Below are positions 9,384 through 20,518 of a stretch of DNA of 64,000 nt, in pieces. The position numbers and the translations under genes are program-made. Position 1 is the stretch's first letter. Each line of letters starts with the position of its first letter. Under the pieces are notes generated by a model that made no database searches, was not told where the DNA came from, and saw only the letters and a program-made list of their open reading frames with translations. Origin of the DNA: CAVQMC01 sp963713505 (GTDB taxonomy: Bacteria; Bacteroidota; Ignavibacteria; Ignavibacteriales; Ignavibacteriaceae); contig CAVQMC010000007.1 of NCBI GenBank assembly GCA_963713505.1, forward strand, positions 236,485-300,484, in the 5' to 3' direction.

Positions 9384-10272
9384 ATGTACAACTCAATAGT
9401 TTTGGTTAAACAGGTTCCGGATACGGCTAATATTTCCGGTAAAGTGATGCGCGACGATGGAACTGTAAACCGGGCAATGCTTCCCGCCATATTTAATCAC
9501 GAAGATAAAGTCTCACTCGAATTAGCTCTGCAAATAAAAGAGAAGTACGGCGGCAAAGTTACCGCAATTACAATGGGCCCACCGAGAGCTTCCGATATGC
9601 TGAGAGAATGTTTATACATGGGAGCTGATGAAGCATATTTAATAAGCGATAGAAAATTTGCAGGTGCCGATACTCTTGCAACTTCATATGTCTTAAGTGA
9701 AGCAATAAAAAAGATTGGTGATTATGACTTTATATTTGCAGGCAGACAAGCAATCGACGGCGACACTGCTCAAGTCGGACCTCAAACAGCTGAAAAGTTA
9801 AACATTCCACAAATTACTTATGCCGAAGAAATAATAAATGTTGAAAAAGATAAAGTAAAGATTAAAAGAAAAATTGACGGCGGTTATGAAATTTTAGAAA
9901 GCAAACTCCCTGTGCTTGTTACAGTATTAAAAGGTTCAGTAGAACCGAGACCATTTCAAAGCAAAAAGAGTTATGGCTTATAAAAATGCTAAATCAGTTA
10001 TAGATCTGGAAAAACTAACCGAAGGTAATTCACTTCTGTATATTGATAAATTAATCTTTGAATATTCTTCACGTTCATTATTAATAAATACTTTAACTAT
10101 GGATGATTTGCAGTTAGATACCGAAAGATGTGGAATCAAAGGTTCTCCTACAAAAGTATTTAAAATTGAGTCAGTCGTTTTGGCTGGTGGTAATCATATT
10201 AAAATTGATCCCACTAAATCCGGGATGAATACACTTATTGACAAATTAATGGAAGATCACATATTCGGATAA
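9384..10272 (+). CDS. etfB: Electron transfer flavoprotein beta subunit, one frameshift
   Basis: The reconstructed protein, about 296 residues, begins MYNSIVLVKQVPDTANISGK, the standard EtfB N-terminus, and holds the adenine-nucleotide-binding region (FAGRQAIDGDTAQVGPQTAE) and the C-terminal LAGGNHIK and LIDKLMEDHIF region. The frame breaks at about 9967, where AGCAAAAAGAGTTATG has one A too many; removing it joins VEPRPFQSK to RVMAYKNAKSV. EtfB pairs with EtfA to carry electrons from acyl-CoA dehydrogenases to the quinone pool. The EtfA gene follows after 10 bases. The 231 bases upstream hold no gene. A sequencing insertion in a homopolymer is the simplest explanation of the break. Confidence 0.9.
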
Positions 10273-10282
10273 GGAATCAAAA

Positions 10283-11303
10283 ATGTCAAAAACTAATAAT
10301 GAAGTTTGGGTTTTTATTGAACAGCGAGACGGCAAACCGGCTGATGTAAGTTTTGAACTTTTATGTAAAGGCAGAAAACTTGCTGATTCTATGAGTGGTG
10401 TTTTGAAATCGATTGTTATTGGAGATTCAGTTGATGAAATTGCAGAGCAGACTTTTCTATATGGAACCGACGAAGCTTATGTGATAGATAATCCCGAATT
10501 AAAACATTATAAAACTTTACCTTACAGCAGAATCTTAAATGGACTGATAAAAAAACATTCTCCAAGAATTGTATTATTCGGAGCTACAGTAATTGGAAGA
10601 GATTTAGCTCCCCGTGTAGCTTCTCATACAAAAAGCGGACTCACAGCCGACTGTACCGATCTTCAGATTTCTAATGTCAATTATCTTCGACATGAATATG
10701 AAAACCTTTTACTTCAAATAAGACCTGCTTTTGGCGGTAATATAATTGCGACTATAATTACACCTGACAATCCAATTCAAATGGCAACCGTTAGGGAGGG
10801 TGTAATGGAAATGCATAAATTGGATAATCCAAAAGAGATTAAAATTACCAAAATAGAATTATACGCCGGATCCAACTGATGAATTAATAAAATTAATTGA
10901 ACAGCATAGAGAAGAAAATAAAGTAAATCTAAAAGGTGCTTCAGTAATTGTTGCCGGCGGTTATGGAATGGGTACCAAAGAAAACTTTAATTTAATTAAT
11001 GAATTAGCACATGTTTTAGGCGGCGAAGTTGCAGGAAGCCGCGCAGCAGTTGATGCCGGTTTTATTCCTCCTGAAAGACAGGTTGGACAAACAGGTGTAA
11101 CAGTAAGACCGAAACTTTACATAGCAGTTGGAATTTCCGGTGCTATTCAGCATAGAGCTGGAATGCAGGAAGCAAATAAAATAATAGCGATAAATTCCGA
11201 TCCTGATGCACCGATTTTTGATATTAGTCATTACGGCATTGTCGGCGATGCAATGGAAGTAATTCCGGCCTTTATTGATGCATATAAAAATAAATTAAAA
11301 TAG
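10283..11303 (+). CDS. etfA: Electron transfer flavoprotein alpha subunit, one frameshift
   Basis: After correction the protein is about 340 residues, the usual length. The N-terminal half (VWVFIEQRDGKPADVSFELL) is the EtfA alpha/beta domain. The C-terminal half is the FAD-binding domain, with GSRAAVDAGFIPPERQVGQT, VGISGAIQHRAG and INSDPDAPIFDISHYGIVGD. The frame shifts near 10865, where YAGSN-stop replaces the expected PDPTDELIKLIEQ in the next frame. It lies 10 bases after etfB and 7 bases before the acyl-CoA dehydrogenase, so the three genes form one operon and the flavoprotein probably accepts electrons from that dehydrogenase. Confidence 0.92.
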
Positions 11304-11310
11304 GGAAAAT

Positions 11311-13032
11311 ATGCCAAATTTTTTCTTGGATAACAGCGATATACTTTTCCATTTTGATAATCTCGATTTGGAAGAAATTGTAAAAATTTCAGAAGACAAT
11401 TATAACCAAGCTAAAGAATATAAATATGCACCTGAAAATTATGAAGATGCTATGGAAAACTATAGAAAGGTTTTGGAGATTGTTGGTGATATAGCCGGGA
11501 ATTATATTGCTCTCAGAGCTGCCGATGTAGATTTAGAAGGTGCCGTTTATAAAGATGGAAAGGTTCATTATGCGAAAGGAACAAAAGAAAATTTAAATCA
11601 ATTAGCTCAAGCTGATTTAATGGGAATGATACTACCAAGATTATACGGCGGACTTAATTTTCCTTTTACTGTTTATATGATTGCAGTAGAATTGGTATCA
11701 AGAGCTGATGCATCTTTGATGAATATTTTTGGTCTGCAGGATATTGCCGATACAATTAAAAAATTCGGTAATGAAGATCAGCGCAGTGAATTTCTTCCTA
11801 AATTTTCAACCGGAGAATTTACCGGAGCAATGGCTTTAACAGAGCCGGATGCAGGCTCGGATTTGCAAGCCGTAAAACTTCATGCTTATCAAGATGAGCA
11901 CGGTAAATGGTTTTTAAAAGGTGTTAAAAGATTTATAACGAATGGTAACGGGGATGTGCTTCTAGTTTTAGCTCGATCAGAAGCTGGAACAAAAGATGGA
12001 CGCGGTTTAAGTTTATTTGCTTGCTATGGCGATGAAACAGTAAGAGTGAGAAGAATCGAGAACAAGCTAGGAATTCATGGGTCACCAACCTGCGAGCTTC
12101 AGTTTAACGATACTCCTGCTCAATTAGTTGGTCATAGAAAATTCGGATTAATAAAATATGTTCTTGATTTGATGTTCAGAGCGAGAATGGGTGTTTCCGC
12201 TCAAGCTTTGGGAATTGCGCAAGCAGCATATGAAGAAGCTTTAAAATATGCAAAAGAAAGAGAACAATTTGGAAAACCGATTTATAATATTCCGGTTGTT
12301 ACAAATATGCTTATAGATATGCGTGTTATGCTTGAAAGCAATCGATCACTATTTTACAGCGCAGCAAAAAGTGTGGATAAAAAAGAAAAACTTGAAGAGT
12401 TAATCGAAAGACTTAAGTCAGAAGGTAAACCATTTTCAGAAGAAAACATCAAACTAAAACAAGCAACAAAAATTGCTAATCTTCTGACTCCGATGTCAAA
12501 ATATATTTTAGCTGAAGCTGCAAATAAAATAAGTTATGATGCATTGCAGATCCACGGCGGGACCGGTTACATGAAAGAATTCAAAGTTGAAAGATTAGCA
12601 CGTGATGCAAGAATTACAAATATTTACGAAGGCACATCCCAAATGCAGATTGTTGCTGCTGCAGGCGGTGTTATAAATGATGTAATGGGAGAGCATTTTG
12701 ACGAAAAAGAAAAAACTAATTATAAAGGCGGTTTAAATAATCTTGTTAATAAATTAGTTGAAATAAGAGAAATATATAAAGACTGTTTAAAATATGTGCT
12801 TGATAAAAAAGATGTCGCATTTCAGGATGTTGCTTCTAAAGATTTGGTGGAACTTTACAGTTATCTTTATATAGGTTACTTGCTTCTCGATGAAGCTGAA
12901 AAAAATCCAAGAAAAGTATTTATTGCTAACAGATATATTATAAATGCATTAGCAAATGCCAGAAAAAATGCAGAATCAATTAAAGATGAATTGTTTTCGG
13001 ATATTCTTCATGCAAATGAAATTTTAATATAA
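11311..13032 (+). CDS. Acyl-CoA dehydrogenase
   Basis: This intact 573-residue flavoenzyme has the family's domain order: an alpha-helical N-domain, the beta domain (GAMALTEPDAGSDLQAVKL, FAD/substrate contacts), and the C-terminal helical domain (YAKEREQFGKPIYNIPVV and QIHGGTGYMKEFKVERLARD). IYEGTSQMQ is the usual end motif that carries the catalytic Glu in many family members. It is longer than the classical 380-residue form and has an extra C-terminal helical extension of about 100 residues, as in the larger acyl-CoA dehydrogenases. It sits directly behind etfBA. It would oxidise an acyl-CoA at the alpha-beta bond; chain length is unknown. Confidence 0.92.
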   Translation: MPNFFLDNSDILFHFDNLDLEEIVKISEDNYNQAKEYKYAPENYEDAMENYRKVLEIVGDIAGNYIALRAADVDLEGAVYKDGKVHYAKGTKENLNQLAQADLMGMILPRLYGGLNFPFTVYMIAVELVSRADASLMNIFGLQDIADTIKKFGNEDQRSEFLPKFSTGEFTGAMALTEPDAGSDLQAVKLHAYQDEHGKWFLKGVKRFITNGNGDVLLVLARSEAGTKDGRGLSLFACYGDETVRVRRIENKLGIHGSPTCELQFNDTPAQLVGHRKFGLIKYVLDLMFRARMGVSAQALGIAQAAYEEALKYAKEREQFGKPIYNIPVVTNMLIDMRVMLESNRSLFYSAAKSVDKKEKLEELIERLKSEGKPFSEENIKLKQATKIANLLTPMSKYILAEAANKISYDALQIHGGTGYMKEFKVERLARDARITNIYEGTSQMQIVAAAGGVINDVMGEHFDEKEKTNYKGGLNNLVNKLVEIREIYKDCLKYVLDKKDVAFQDVASKDLVELYSYLYIGYLLLDEAEKNPRKVFIANRYIINALANARKNAESIKDELFSDILHANEILI

Positions 13033-13062
13033 AAATTTAAGTCACTTTAATTAAAAGTTATT

Positions 13063-13275
13063 ATGGAAACTAAACAATTATTTTACTACCGCATTTTTGA
13101 TGATAAAGAAGATTTCAACTTTATAAAAAGCTCACTTCCTCATCATGAAGTTGAAAAAATTCTTAAAACTTACGAAAAATCACATCAAAAATATTTTAAC
13201 AGCGAATTAGTAAATTATTTACAAAAATTCGATCCTGAAGCGGAAATTATAGAAGTAAGCGATATGTCTTATTGA
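13063..13275 (+). CDS. Small protein of unknown function
   Basis: A 70-residue reading frame begins METKQLFYYRIFDDKEDFNF, 30 bases after the acyl-CoA dehydrogenase and on the same strand, so it may be the last gene of the etf operon. It is soluble and charged and has no motif I recognise. Codon use looks like that of its neighbours, which supports a real gene. No function is suggested. Confidence 0.55.
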   Translation: METKQLFYYRIFDDKEDFNFIKSSLPHHEVEKILKTYEKSHQKYFNSELVNYLQKFDPEAEIIEVSDMSY

Positions 13276-13364
13276 TTTAATTTGATAAAAGCTTATTTTT
13301 AATTTTGTAAATATAAGTTTTTTACAAATTCACATAATCAATATTGTAAATTTCGGCTTACTTA

Positions 13365-15289
13365 ATGTTAAATTTTGAGTTCAAACCCTTCGAAGAAATG
13401 ACGGAAGAGGATTATTCCGTCATTGGTTTTAAATCCGGCCTAGAAATACACCAGCAATTATTAACGGAAAAAAAATTATTCTGCAGATGTCCTGCCGGAA
13501 AATACAGCCATTTATATGATGCAGAAATTTTAAGACATATGCGCCCGACTCTTTCGGAGTTAGGTGAGTATGACGGAACTGCACTAATGGAGTTCAAAAC
13601 TAAAAAAGAAATCATATACAGGATTAACAGAAATACTGTCTGTACTTATGAAATGGATGATACTCCGCCTTTCTTAATAAATGAAGAAGCATTGGATATT
13701 GCAATCAGGAGTTGGAATATTAATGAACTGCAATATCATAGATGAACTTCATATTGCAAGAAAACAATATCTCGACGGAAGCATTCCAACCGGATTTCAA
13801 AGAACTGCTATTTATGCTTTGGATGGTAAAATTCCATTATAAAGATCGTGAAATTAAAATTGTTCAAATGTCCATAGAAGAAGATTCATGCAGAGAAGTC
13901 AGCGATATTGGACATCAGAGAGTTTATTTAACGGATAGATTAGGAATGCCCTTAATTGAAACGGTAACAGGTCCCGATATGAAAACTCCTTTTGAAGTTG
14001 CTGAAGTTGCGGAAATCTGCAGACTGCTTGTAAGAAGCACAAAAAAGGTAAGAACGGGAATTGGCGCTGCACGCGAAGATGTTAATGTTTCTGTTGAAGG
14101 TGGAACCAGAATTGAGATAAAAGGAGTTCCAAAGATTACAAAGATTCCTTTACTTACGTATAATGAAGCGATGAGGCAGTGGAATCTATTAAGACTTAAA
14201 GATGAACTTAAGAAAAGAAAAATTACACCGGAAACTTTTGAAGCAAAAACAGAAGATGTCACAAAAGTAATTCGTAATCCCAAATATCAGCCTTTAAAGG
14301 ATACTATTGAAAATAACGGTTCAATAAAATGCGTTATATTGAAAGGTTTCTCCGGATTACTTCATTGGGAAACTCAGACAAATACTTTTTTTGCAAAAGA
14401 AATTTCAGACAGAGTAAGAGTAATTGCATGTCTTTCAAGTTTACCTAATATTATCCATTCTGACAGCAAGAGTGAACTTTTAACTTCAACAGAATGGCAG
14501 AAAATTAAAAAGGCTGTCGGTGCTTCAGATAAAGATACAATGATAATTGTTTGGGGGAGTAATCAGGATGCTGAAACCGCTGCTAAAGAAATTATTATAA
14601 GAGCAAAAGAAGCAACTATCGGAATTCCTTCTGAAACAAGGCAAGCACACAGTGACGGTACAAACGGATTTGAAAGAATTCTTCCGGGTCCGGATAGAAT
14701 GTATCCTGATACAGATCTTCCGCCTAAAAGAATCACAAAAGAAAAATTAAAGGAAATTAAATTAGATCTGCCTGAACAATTCTGGAAATTAGAAGCCTGG
14801 TATAAAGAACTAAAAATTCCCCGGGATGTAATTAGACCTCTTGCTGTTTCCGATTACTCAAACCTTTTTAAGGAATTGGTAAATGATTTTAAAATGGATC
14901 CGGTTTTGGTCTCTGTGGTTTTAATTCAGTTTGCAAAAAGATTAAAAAAGAGAAATATTTATCCCGAACAACTTAATGAAAAAATATTTAGAAAAGTGCT
15001 GTTGGATTATCATGAAGGAAATCTTGCAAGAGACGGAATTTTAATTGCTTTAGAACAAAAAACAAAAAAATCTGGTAATAAAAATGGTGTTTCTTTATTA
15101 CCTGTAAATGATAAATCCATTGAAAATGCAATTAAAGAAAGCAGAAAAAATATTAAGAAATTAAAACTTTATAAAGATGAAAATGAGTTAAAAGTGCTGA
15201 TGGGTTTAGCTATGAAAAAGTTAAGAGGAAAAGTCGACGGAAAGGAAGTTTTTGAAAAGATCAAAGCTGCATCGGAGGAAAAAGTATAG
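13365..15289 (+). CDS. gatE: Glutamyl-tRNA(Gln) amidotransferase subunit E (archaeal-type), two frameshifts
   Basis: Three frames join into about 640 residues, the normal GatE length. The GatB-like kinase core begins GFKSGLEIHQQLLTEKKLFC with the zinc-site Cys in CRCP, and continues through RKQYLDGSIPTGFQRT and MSIEEDSCREV. GatE-specific segments follow: GRDG-type tRNA-binding text LPGPDRMYPDTDLPP, and the YqeY-like tail ending LMGLAMKKLRGKVDGKEVF. The breaks are near 13707 (extra base in GCAATCAGGAGTT) and near 13837 (after GKIPL), with a middle segment in its own frame. It phosphorylates Glu-tRNA(Gln) and amidates it with ammonia from GatD. GatDE is regarded as the archaeal enzyme; bacteria normally use GatCAB. 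Confidence 0.9.
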
Positions 15290-16674
15290 TGGACACTGAA
15301 AATTATAAAGGTTACAAAGGCAAATCATTATCGACTTTAAAGAATTTTAATGCTCAAATTTGGAGTGATGTTGAAATTATTACGGATAAAGGCTCTTATA
15401 AAGGAATTATTTTGCCGAGATCCGAAACTGCAGATCAATTTCATATTGTATTAAAATTAATATCCGGTTATAACATTGGTATTGCTGCTGAAAATATAAC
15501 TGATATTAAAATTGCCGGACGCAAAGAAGCCCATTATAAAATCCCCGAAAAAGAATTCCCTTATGATCCTAAAAAACCGCGAGTTAAACTGCTTGGAACC
15601 GGCGGTACAATTGCAAGCAGGTTAGATTACAGAACCGGCGCTGTTATTCCTGCATTTTCTCCAGGAGAATTATACGGATCCGTACCTGAACTTGCAGATT
15701 ATTGTAACTTGGAAACAGAAAAATTATATGGCGTATTCAGTGAAAATATGGGACCTGAACAATGGATTGGAACTGCACAAGCTATCGGAAAAGAAATTGA
15801 AAAAGGGGTTCAGGGAATCGTAATCGGACATGGTACTGATGTTATGCATCATACTGCAGCAGTATTATCTTTTATGGTTCAAAATTCTCCAGTTCCAATT
15901 GTAATGGTTGGTTCGCAAAGATCAAGCGACAGACCTTCATCCGATGCTGCCTTAAATTTAATCCACGCAGTTAAAACTGCATCCGAAAGTGATATGGCGG
16001 AAGTTATGGTTTGTATGTTTGGTCCGACGAGTGATGCTTACGGATTACTTCATCGCGGAACAAGAGTTAGGAAAATGCATTCGAGCTATCGTTCCACTTT
16101 TAGGACAATTGGTGATATCCCTTTAGCAAAAGTAAGCAGGGAAGAAATAACACCTTTAAGAAATGATTATAAAAAAAGAAGAACGGATAAAAATGTAATT
16201 ATCAATACTGCTTTTGAAGAAAAAGTAAGCATAGTTTATTATTACCCAAACATGAAACCGGATATAATAGATTCATTAATTGATAATGATTATAAAGGAA
16301 TAGTTATTGCCGGCACAGGTTTGGGGCACGTTAACAAACCTTTATATCCTGCTCTAAAAAGAGCACATGAAAAAGGAATTGCAGTTTATATGACTGTTCA
16401 AACTCTCTGGGGATATGTTCAAATGTATGTTTATGATACCGGAAGAGATATTATGGAAATGGGAGTTGTTCCTGGTGCAAACATGCTTCCCGAAGTTGCT
16501 TATGTTAAACTTTGTTGGGCCTTAGGCCAAACGAATGATCTTGAAAAAGTTAAAGATATTATGTTAACTCCTATTGCCGGAGAAATTACTGAAAGAGAAC
16601 CGAGCAACGGTTATTTAATTTATCAGGGCGGACTACCAGAAGTTGAAGAGTTTATTTCTAAATACAGAAAATAA
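15289..16674 (+). CDS. gatD: Glutamyl-tRNA(Gln) amidotransferase subunit D (asparaginase-like)
   Basis: The 461-residue protein starts at a GTG whose G is the last base of the gatE stop codon (TAGTG), indicating translational coupling. An N-terminal beta-barrel domain (residues about 1-85) carries the GatD-specific extension. The rest is an L-asparaginase-type amidase, with the catalytic Thr motif LLGTGGTIASRLDYRTGAV and the second active-site motif GHGTDVMHHTAAVLSF, then GSQRSSDRPSSDA. The N-terminal domain plus length separate it from an ordinary asparaginase, and its place behind gatE confirms the assignment. It releases ammonia from Gln or Asn for the GatE reaction. The frame is intact. 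Confidence 0.92.
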   Translation: MDTENYKGYKGKSLSTLKNFNAQIWSDVEIITDKGSYKGIILPRSETADQFHIVLKLISGYNIGIAAENITDIKIAGRKEAHYKIPEKEFPYDPKKPRVKLLGTGGTIASRLDYRTGAVIPAFSPGELYGSVPELADYCNLETEKLYGVFSENMGPEQWIGTAQAIGKEIEKGVQGIVIGHGTDVMHHTAAVLSFMVQNSPVPIVMVGSQRSSDRPSSDAALNLIHAVKTASESDMAEVMVCMFGPTSDAYGLLHRGTRVRKMHSSYRSTFRTIGDIPLAKVSREEITPLRNDYKKRRTDKNVIINTAFEEKVSIVYYYPNMKPDIIDSLIDNDYKGIVIAGTGLGHVNKPLYPALKRAHEKGIAVYMTVQTLWGYVQMYVYDTGRDIMEMGVVPGANMLPEVAYVKLCWALGQTNDLEKVKDIMLTPIAGEITEREPSNGYLIYQGGLPEVEEFISKYRK

Positions 16675-16829
16675 ATTTAACTTTCCTTCGTTTATGGGGA
16701 TTAAATAAAATTTATATTTCTTAAGTTATATTTCTGCAGTTTTTATTAATTTAATTTTAAAATATGATAAACTCACAAATTTTAATAATTAAAATATTAT
16801 TTTAGCGTTAAAAATAATCGGAGTATTTC

Positions 16830-18852
16830 ATGGCTATACATTCTAAAGAATTGGACAATTTATCAATAAATACAATAAGATTTTTAGCCGTAGATGCTGT
16901 TCAAAAAGCTAAATCCGGTCATCCCGGTATGCCGATGGGATGCGCTCCGATTGCTTATGCCCTTTATTCTAAATTTATGAAGCATAATCCCGATAACCCG
17001 AAATGGTTAAATAGGGATAGATTTGTTCTTTCTGCCGGACACGGAAGCATGCTGCTTTATTCTATTTTACATTTATGCGGTTACAACATTTCAATGGAGG
17101 ACCTGAAAAATTTTAGACAATGGAAAAGTATTACTCCCGGGCATCCGGAATACAAACATACTCCTGGTGTAGAAACCACAACTGGTCCATTAGGACAGGG
17201 AATTGCAAATGCAATCGGAATGGCGATTGCGGAAGCACATTTAGCATCAATATTTAATAAAGATGATATTCAAATTCTTGACCATTTTATTTATGGAATT
17301 TGCAGCGACGGTGATTTGATGGAAGGTGTTTCTCATGAAGCCGCTTCTATTGCCGGACATTTAAAATTAAATAAACTTATCTTCTTTTATGATAATAATG
17401 GAATTACTATTGATGGCCCTACTTCACTTGCGTTTTCAGAAGATGTTGGTAAAAGATTTGAAGCCTACGGCTGGCATGTCCAGCATATTAACGATGTAAA
17501 TAATCTTGAAGCCGTGGAAGTTGCAGTTAAAACCGCACAGAATGAAACATCAAAACCATCACTAATTGTAACTAAAACTCATATTGGATTTGGCAGTCCG
17601 CATAAGCAAGATTCTGCCTCAGCTCATGGTTCACCTCTCGGTGATGAAGAAGTGAAGCTTACAAAAGAAAACTTAGGCTGGCCTTCAGATAAAATATTTT
17701 ATGTCCCTAATGAAGTAACAGGATTATTTGGAAAAGTTAGGGAACAGGGAAATTGGAATGAAGAAAATTGGAATAAGTTATTTAATAAATATGAAGAAAA
17801 ATATCCTGATTTAGCAAAACAATTTATTAATTGGATGAATGGAGATTTTGGGGATGAATGGAAATCAAAGTTACCGGCTTTTAAAGATGAAGGTAAAAAG
17901 ATTTCTACACGAGCTGCATCAGGAAAATTTTTAAATGAAATTGCCTCTAGTTTACCAATGTTAATTGGAGGTTCTGCAGACCTTGCTCCTTCAAATGATA
18001 CGTATCTAAAAGAATACCAAAACTTTTCATCAGAAAATAAAAACGGAAGAAATTTTCATTTTGGAATTAGAGAACATGGAATGGCAAGCATTTTAAATGG
18101 CATGACCATTTACGGCGGAGTTATTCCTTACGGCGGAACCTTCTTGATATTTTCAGATTATTTGAGGCCGGCAATACGTTTAGGTGCATTATCAAAAATA
18201 AAACCTATTTATGTTTTTACCCATGACAGCATTGGCTTAGGTGAAGATGGTCCGACTCATCAGCCGGTTGAACATCTTGCGGCATTAAGAGCAATACCAA
18301 AAGTAGTTGTTATAAGACCTGCTGATGCGAATGAAACTGTTTATGCATGGAAAACTGCTTTGGAACATAAAGAAAGCCCGGTAGCTCTAATTTTAACTAG
18401 ACAAGGTCTTCCTGTTATAGATGCATTGGATCATCCGACTTCAAAATTTGTAGAAAAAGGTGCTTATATATTAAAAGACTGCGACAAAACTCCTGAACTT
18501 ATTTTAATGGCATCCGGTTCGGAAGTATCATTAACATTAAAAGCAGCAGAATTGCTGGAATCAGATGGTTTTAGAATTAGGGTTGTAAGCTTTCCAAGCT
18601 GGGAACTTTTCGATGCTCAGCCAGCAGAATATAAAGAAAGAGTTATTCCTCCAACTGTTAAAGCAAGAATTTCCGTTGAAGCAGGTGTTAGTCAAGGCTG
18701 GGAAAGATATGTCGGCCCGAGAGGAGTATGTATAAGTATAGAAACTTTTGGAGCTTCTGCACCGGGAGATGAGCTATTTAAAGAGATATGGATTTACTGT
18801 GGAACGAGTTGTTGAGATTGCAAAGAAAGTACTTGACAAGGTTATTTTCTAA
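16830..18852 (+). CDS. tkt: Transketolase, frameshift close to the C-terminus
   Basis: The protein is about 674 residues once the end is corrected. It has the thiamine-diphosphate motif GICSDGDLMEGVSHEAASIA, with NNGITIDGPT further on, catalytic His regions (AKSGHPGMPMG, SAGHGSMLLY), and the pyrimidine-domain Glu in FHFGIREHGMASILNG. HDSIGLGEDGPTHQPVEHLA completes the active site. Near 18785 the text TTTAAAGAGATATGG puts the last codons out of frame, giving a false stop at 18815. The adjacent frame continues YGFTVERVVEIAKKVL and ends at 18852, the expected transketolase tail. It interconverts pentose-phosphate-pathway sugars. Neighbours do not suggest a dedicated pathway. Confidence 0.93.
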
Positions 18853-18962
18853 TTTCAGTAATTATATAATACTATTCTACTTTTTATTCTATTGATATAT
18901 TATTCTTATCTTACTAATTTTTAATAAGTTTAATTTTGAATTAACTTATTTATATCCTAATC

Positions 18963-19785
18963 ATGCAGAAAAGTAAGAAAACATAAAAAATCTAAAGGGG
19001 GAATCTTTAAAGATATTTTTATATGGTTTTTTATTATAGTTGCAATAGCCGCAGCCATTTTTTACATGACTAACATTAATTCTTCTGTGGATCTTACCAG
19101 CAATTTAAATCAATTTTTTAGTGTGGTTGATCTTGGAGATTACAATAAAGCCATGACTTATTTATCTGCCGATCTTAAATCATCAATGAATCCTGTTCAG
19201 CTTGAAAGTTTTTTAAGACAAACTTCTCATATTGATTATAAAATGGCAAAATGGAGATCAAAAAGTATTTCCGATGATTTAGTTGAAATGGTTGGCTTTG
19301 TTAAATTGCCTAATGGAAATCAAAGTGAAATAATAATTACTTTTACAAATGAAGACGGCAAGTGGAAGATCTATTCTATAAAAGATGAATCCAATCAAGT
19401 TCTTTCTAAAGATCTTAATAAAAAAATACCACCTATTGATTCATTAAAAATATTAGCAATCAGTACATTAAAAAAACTTTCCAATGCAATTATATCAAAA
19501 GATTATTCGGAATTTTACAAAAATATTTCTTTAACCTGGCGGATTAAAACCAATGAACAAAAGTTAGCGGATAAGTTTAATAAATTTTATTCTAACGGAG
19601 ATACCTTATTGCCCGCATCAAATCCATTTATTGTTTTTGATAAAGTCCCGCACATTTCAGATAACGGTAAATTAATTCTGGAGGGATATTATCCCACGGA
19701 AACATTCCCAATTTATTTTGATTTAGAATATTCATACGAAGAACCAGCATGGAAAATAAGTGATGTTGAAATAAAAAAAGAATAA
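18963..19785 (+). CDS. Membrane-anchored protein of unknown function, frameshift near N-terminus
   Basis: The intact frame from 19066 lacks an obvious start. In-frame sequence before it encodes a basic stretch followed by a hydrophobic span (DIFIWFFIIVAIAAAIFYM, ending at the ATG at 19066). The ATG at 18963 in another frame reads MQKSKKT and then stops, and a one-base change between about 18978 and 18990 would join it to that span. I therefore infer a protein of about 274 residues with a cytoplasmic basic tail, one membrane helix and an external domain. The outer part seems to hold two similar halves of DUF4878/NTF2-like appearance (for example LVEMVGFVKLPNGNQSEI and KWKIYSIKD), which is tentative. 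Function is unknown. Confidence 0.65.
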
Positions 19786-20024
19786 TTCTCTATAAAAAGT
19801 AGAAAGTCCCTTTCCTTTTATTTTTCTTACTTTGTTTGAATAACAGTCAATATATAAATTCAATCCATAAAGTGCTAAGAATCAATTTATAATAATATTT
19901 TTTTGTTTTTATTATAAAAAGTAGTTAACATAATTACATCAAATCAGATCACTTAGACGAACAATATATAAACTATACTTTTTCAAATTCACATTTCTTC
20001 TCATTGTAAAACCGGAGGAATTTT

Positions 20025-20489
20025 ATGACTAGCATTGCGCCAGGGACTTTTATTTGGCTTGGAATATTATCAGGGATTATAGGAACCGCAGGAATGACTT
20101 TTGTCCTCAATTCGGTAACAAAATCAGGTGTCGCAAATGCGGATATGGTAAGGGCAGTTGGCAGTTTATTTACTAAAAAATTAGAAAATTCTTCACGTGT
20201 CGGTTTGATTATACATTTTTCTTCAGGAATAATATTTGCTCTTTTATATTTATGGGCAATGCTTGCATTTAATGTTAGCGGGTTTTTAAATTTAACTGGA
20301 TCAGGTACTTTAATAGGTTTTATTCATGGTGCAGTTGTTAGTTTTTTGTTAGTAGCTGCTGTTGCTGAAAATCATCCTGTTAAGCAGTTTCAAGAAGCCG
20401 GTTTCTCCGTTGCAGTAGCACATTGGGGAGCTCATATTGTTTACGGTCTTCTGGTTGGAGCAGTAATCGGAATTGTGGGATTTGATTAA
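20025..20489 (+). CDS. Small integral membrane protein, unknown function
   Basis: The 154 residues contain about four hydrophobic spans: residues 8-28, 60-82, 95-118 and 132-152. A strong ribosome-binding site (GGAGG seven bases before ATG) fixes the start. Conserved-looking polar residues lie in or near the membrane (NHPVKQFQEAGF and VAHWGAHIVYG). I do not recognise the family. It stands alone between a 239-base spacer and the saccharopine-dehydrogenase-like gene, which starts 29 bases later on the same strand. Confidence 0.75.
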   Translation: MTSIAPGTFIWLGILSGIIGTAGMTFVLNSVTKSGVANADMVRAVGSLFTKKLENSSRVGLIIHFSSGIIFALLYLWAMLAFNVSGFLNLTGSGTLIGFIHGAVVSFLLVAAVAENHPVKQFQEAGFSVAVAHWGAHIVYGLLVGAVIGIVGFD

Positions 20490-20518
20490 CATTTTAAATT
20501 AATAAATAATTTTTGAAT

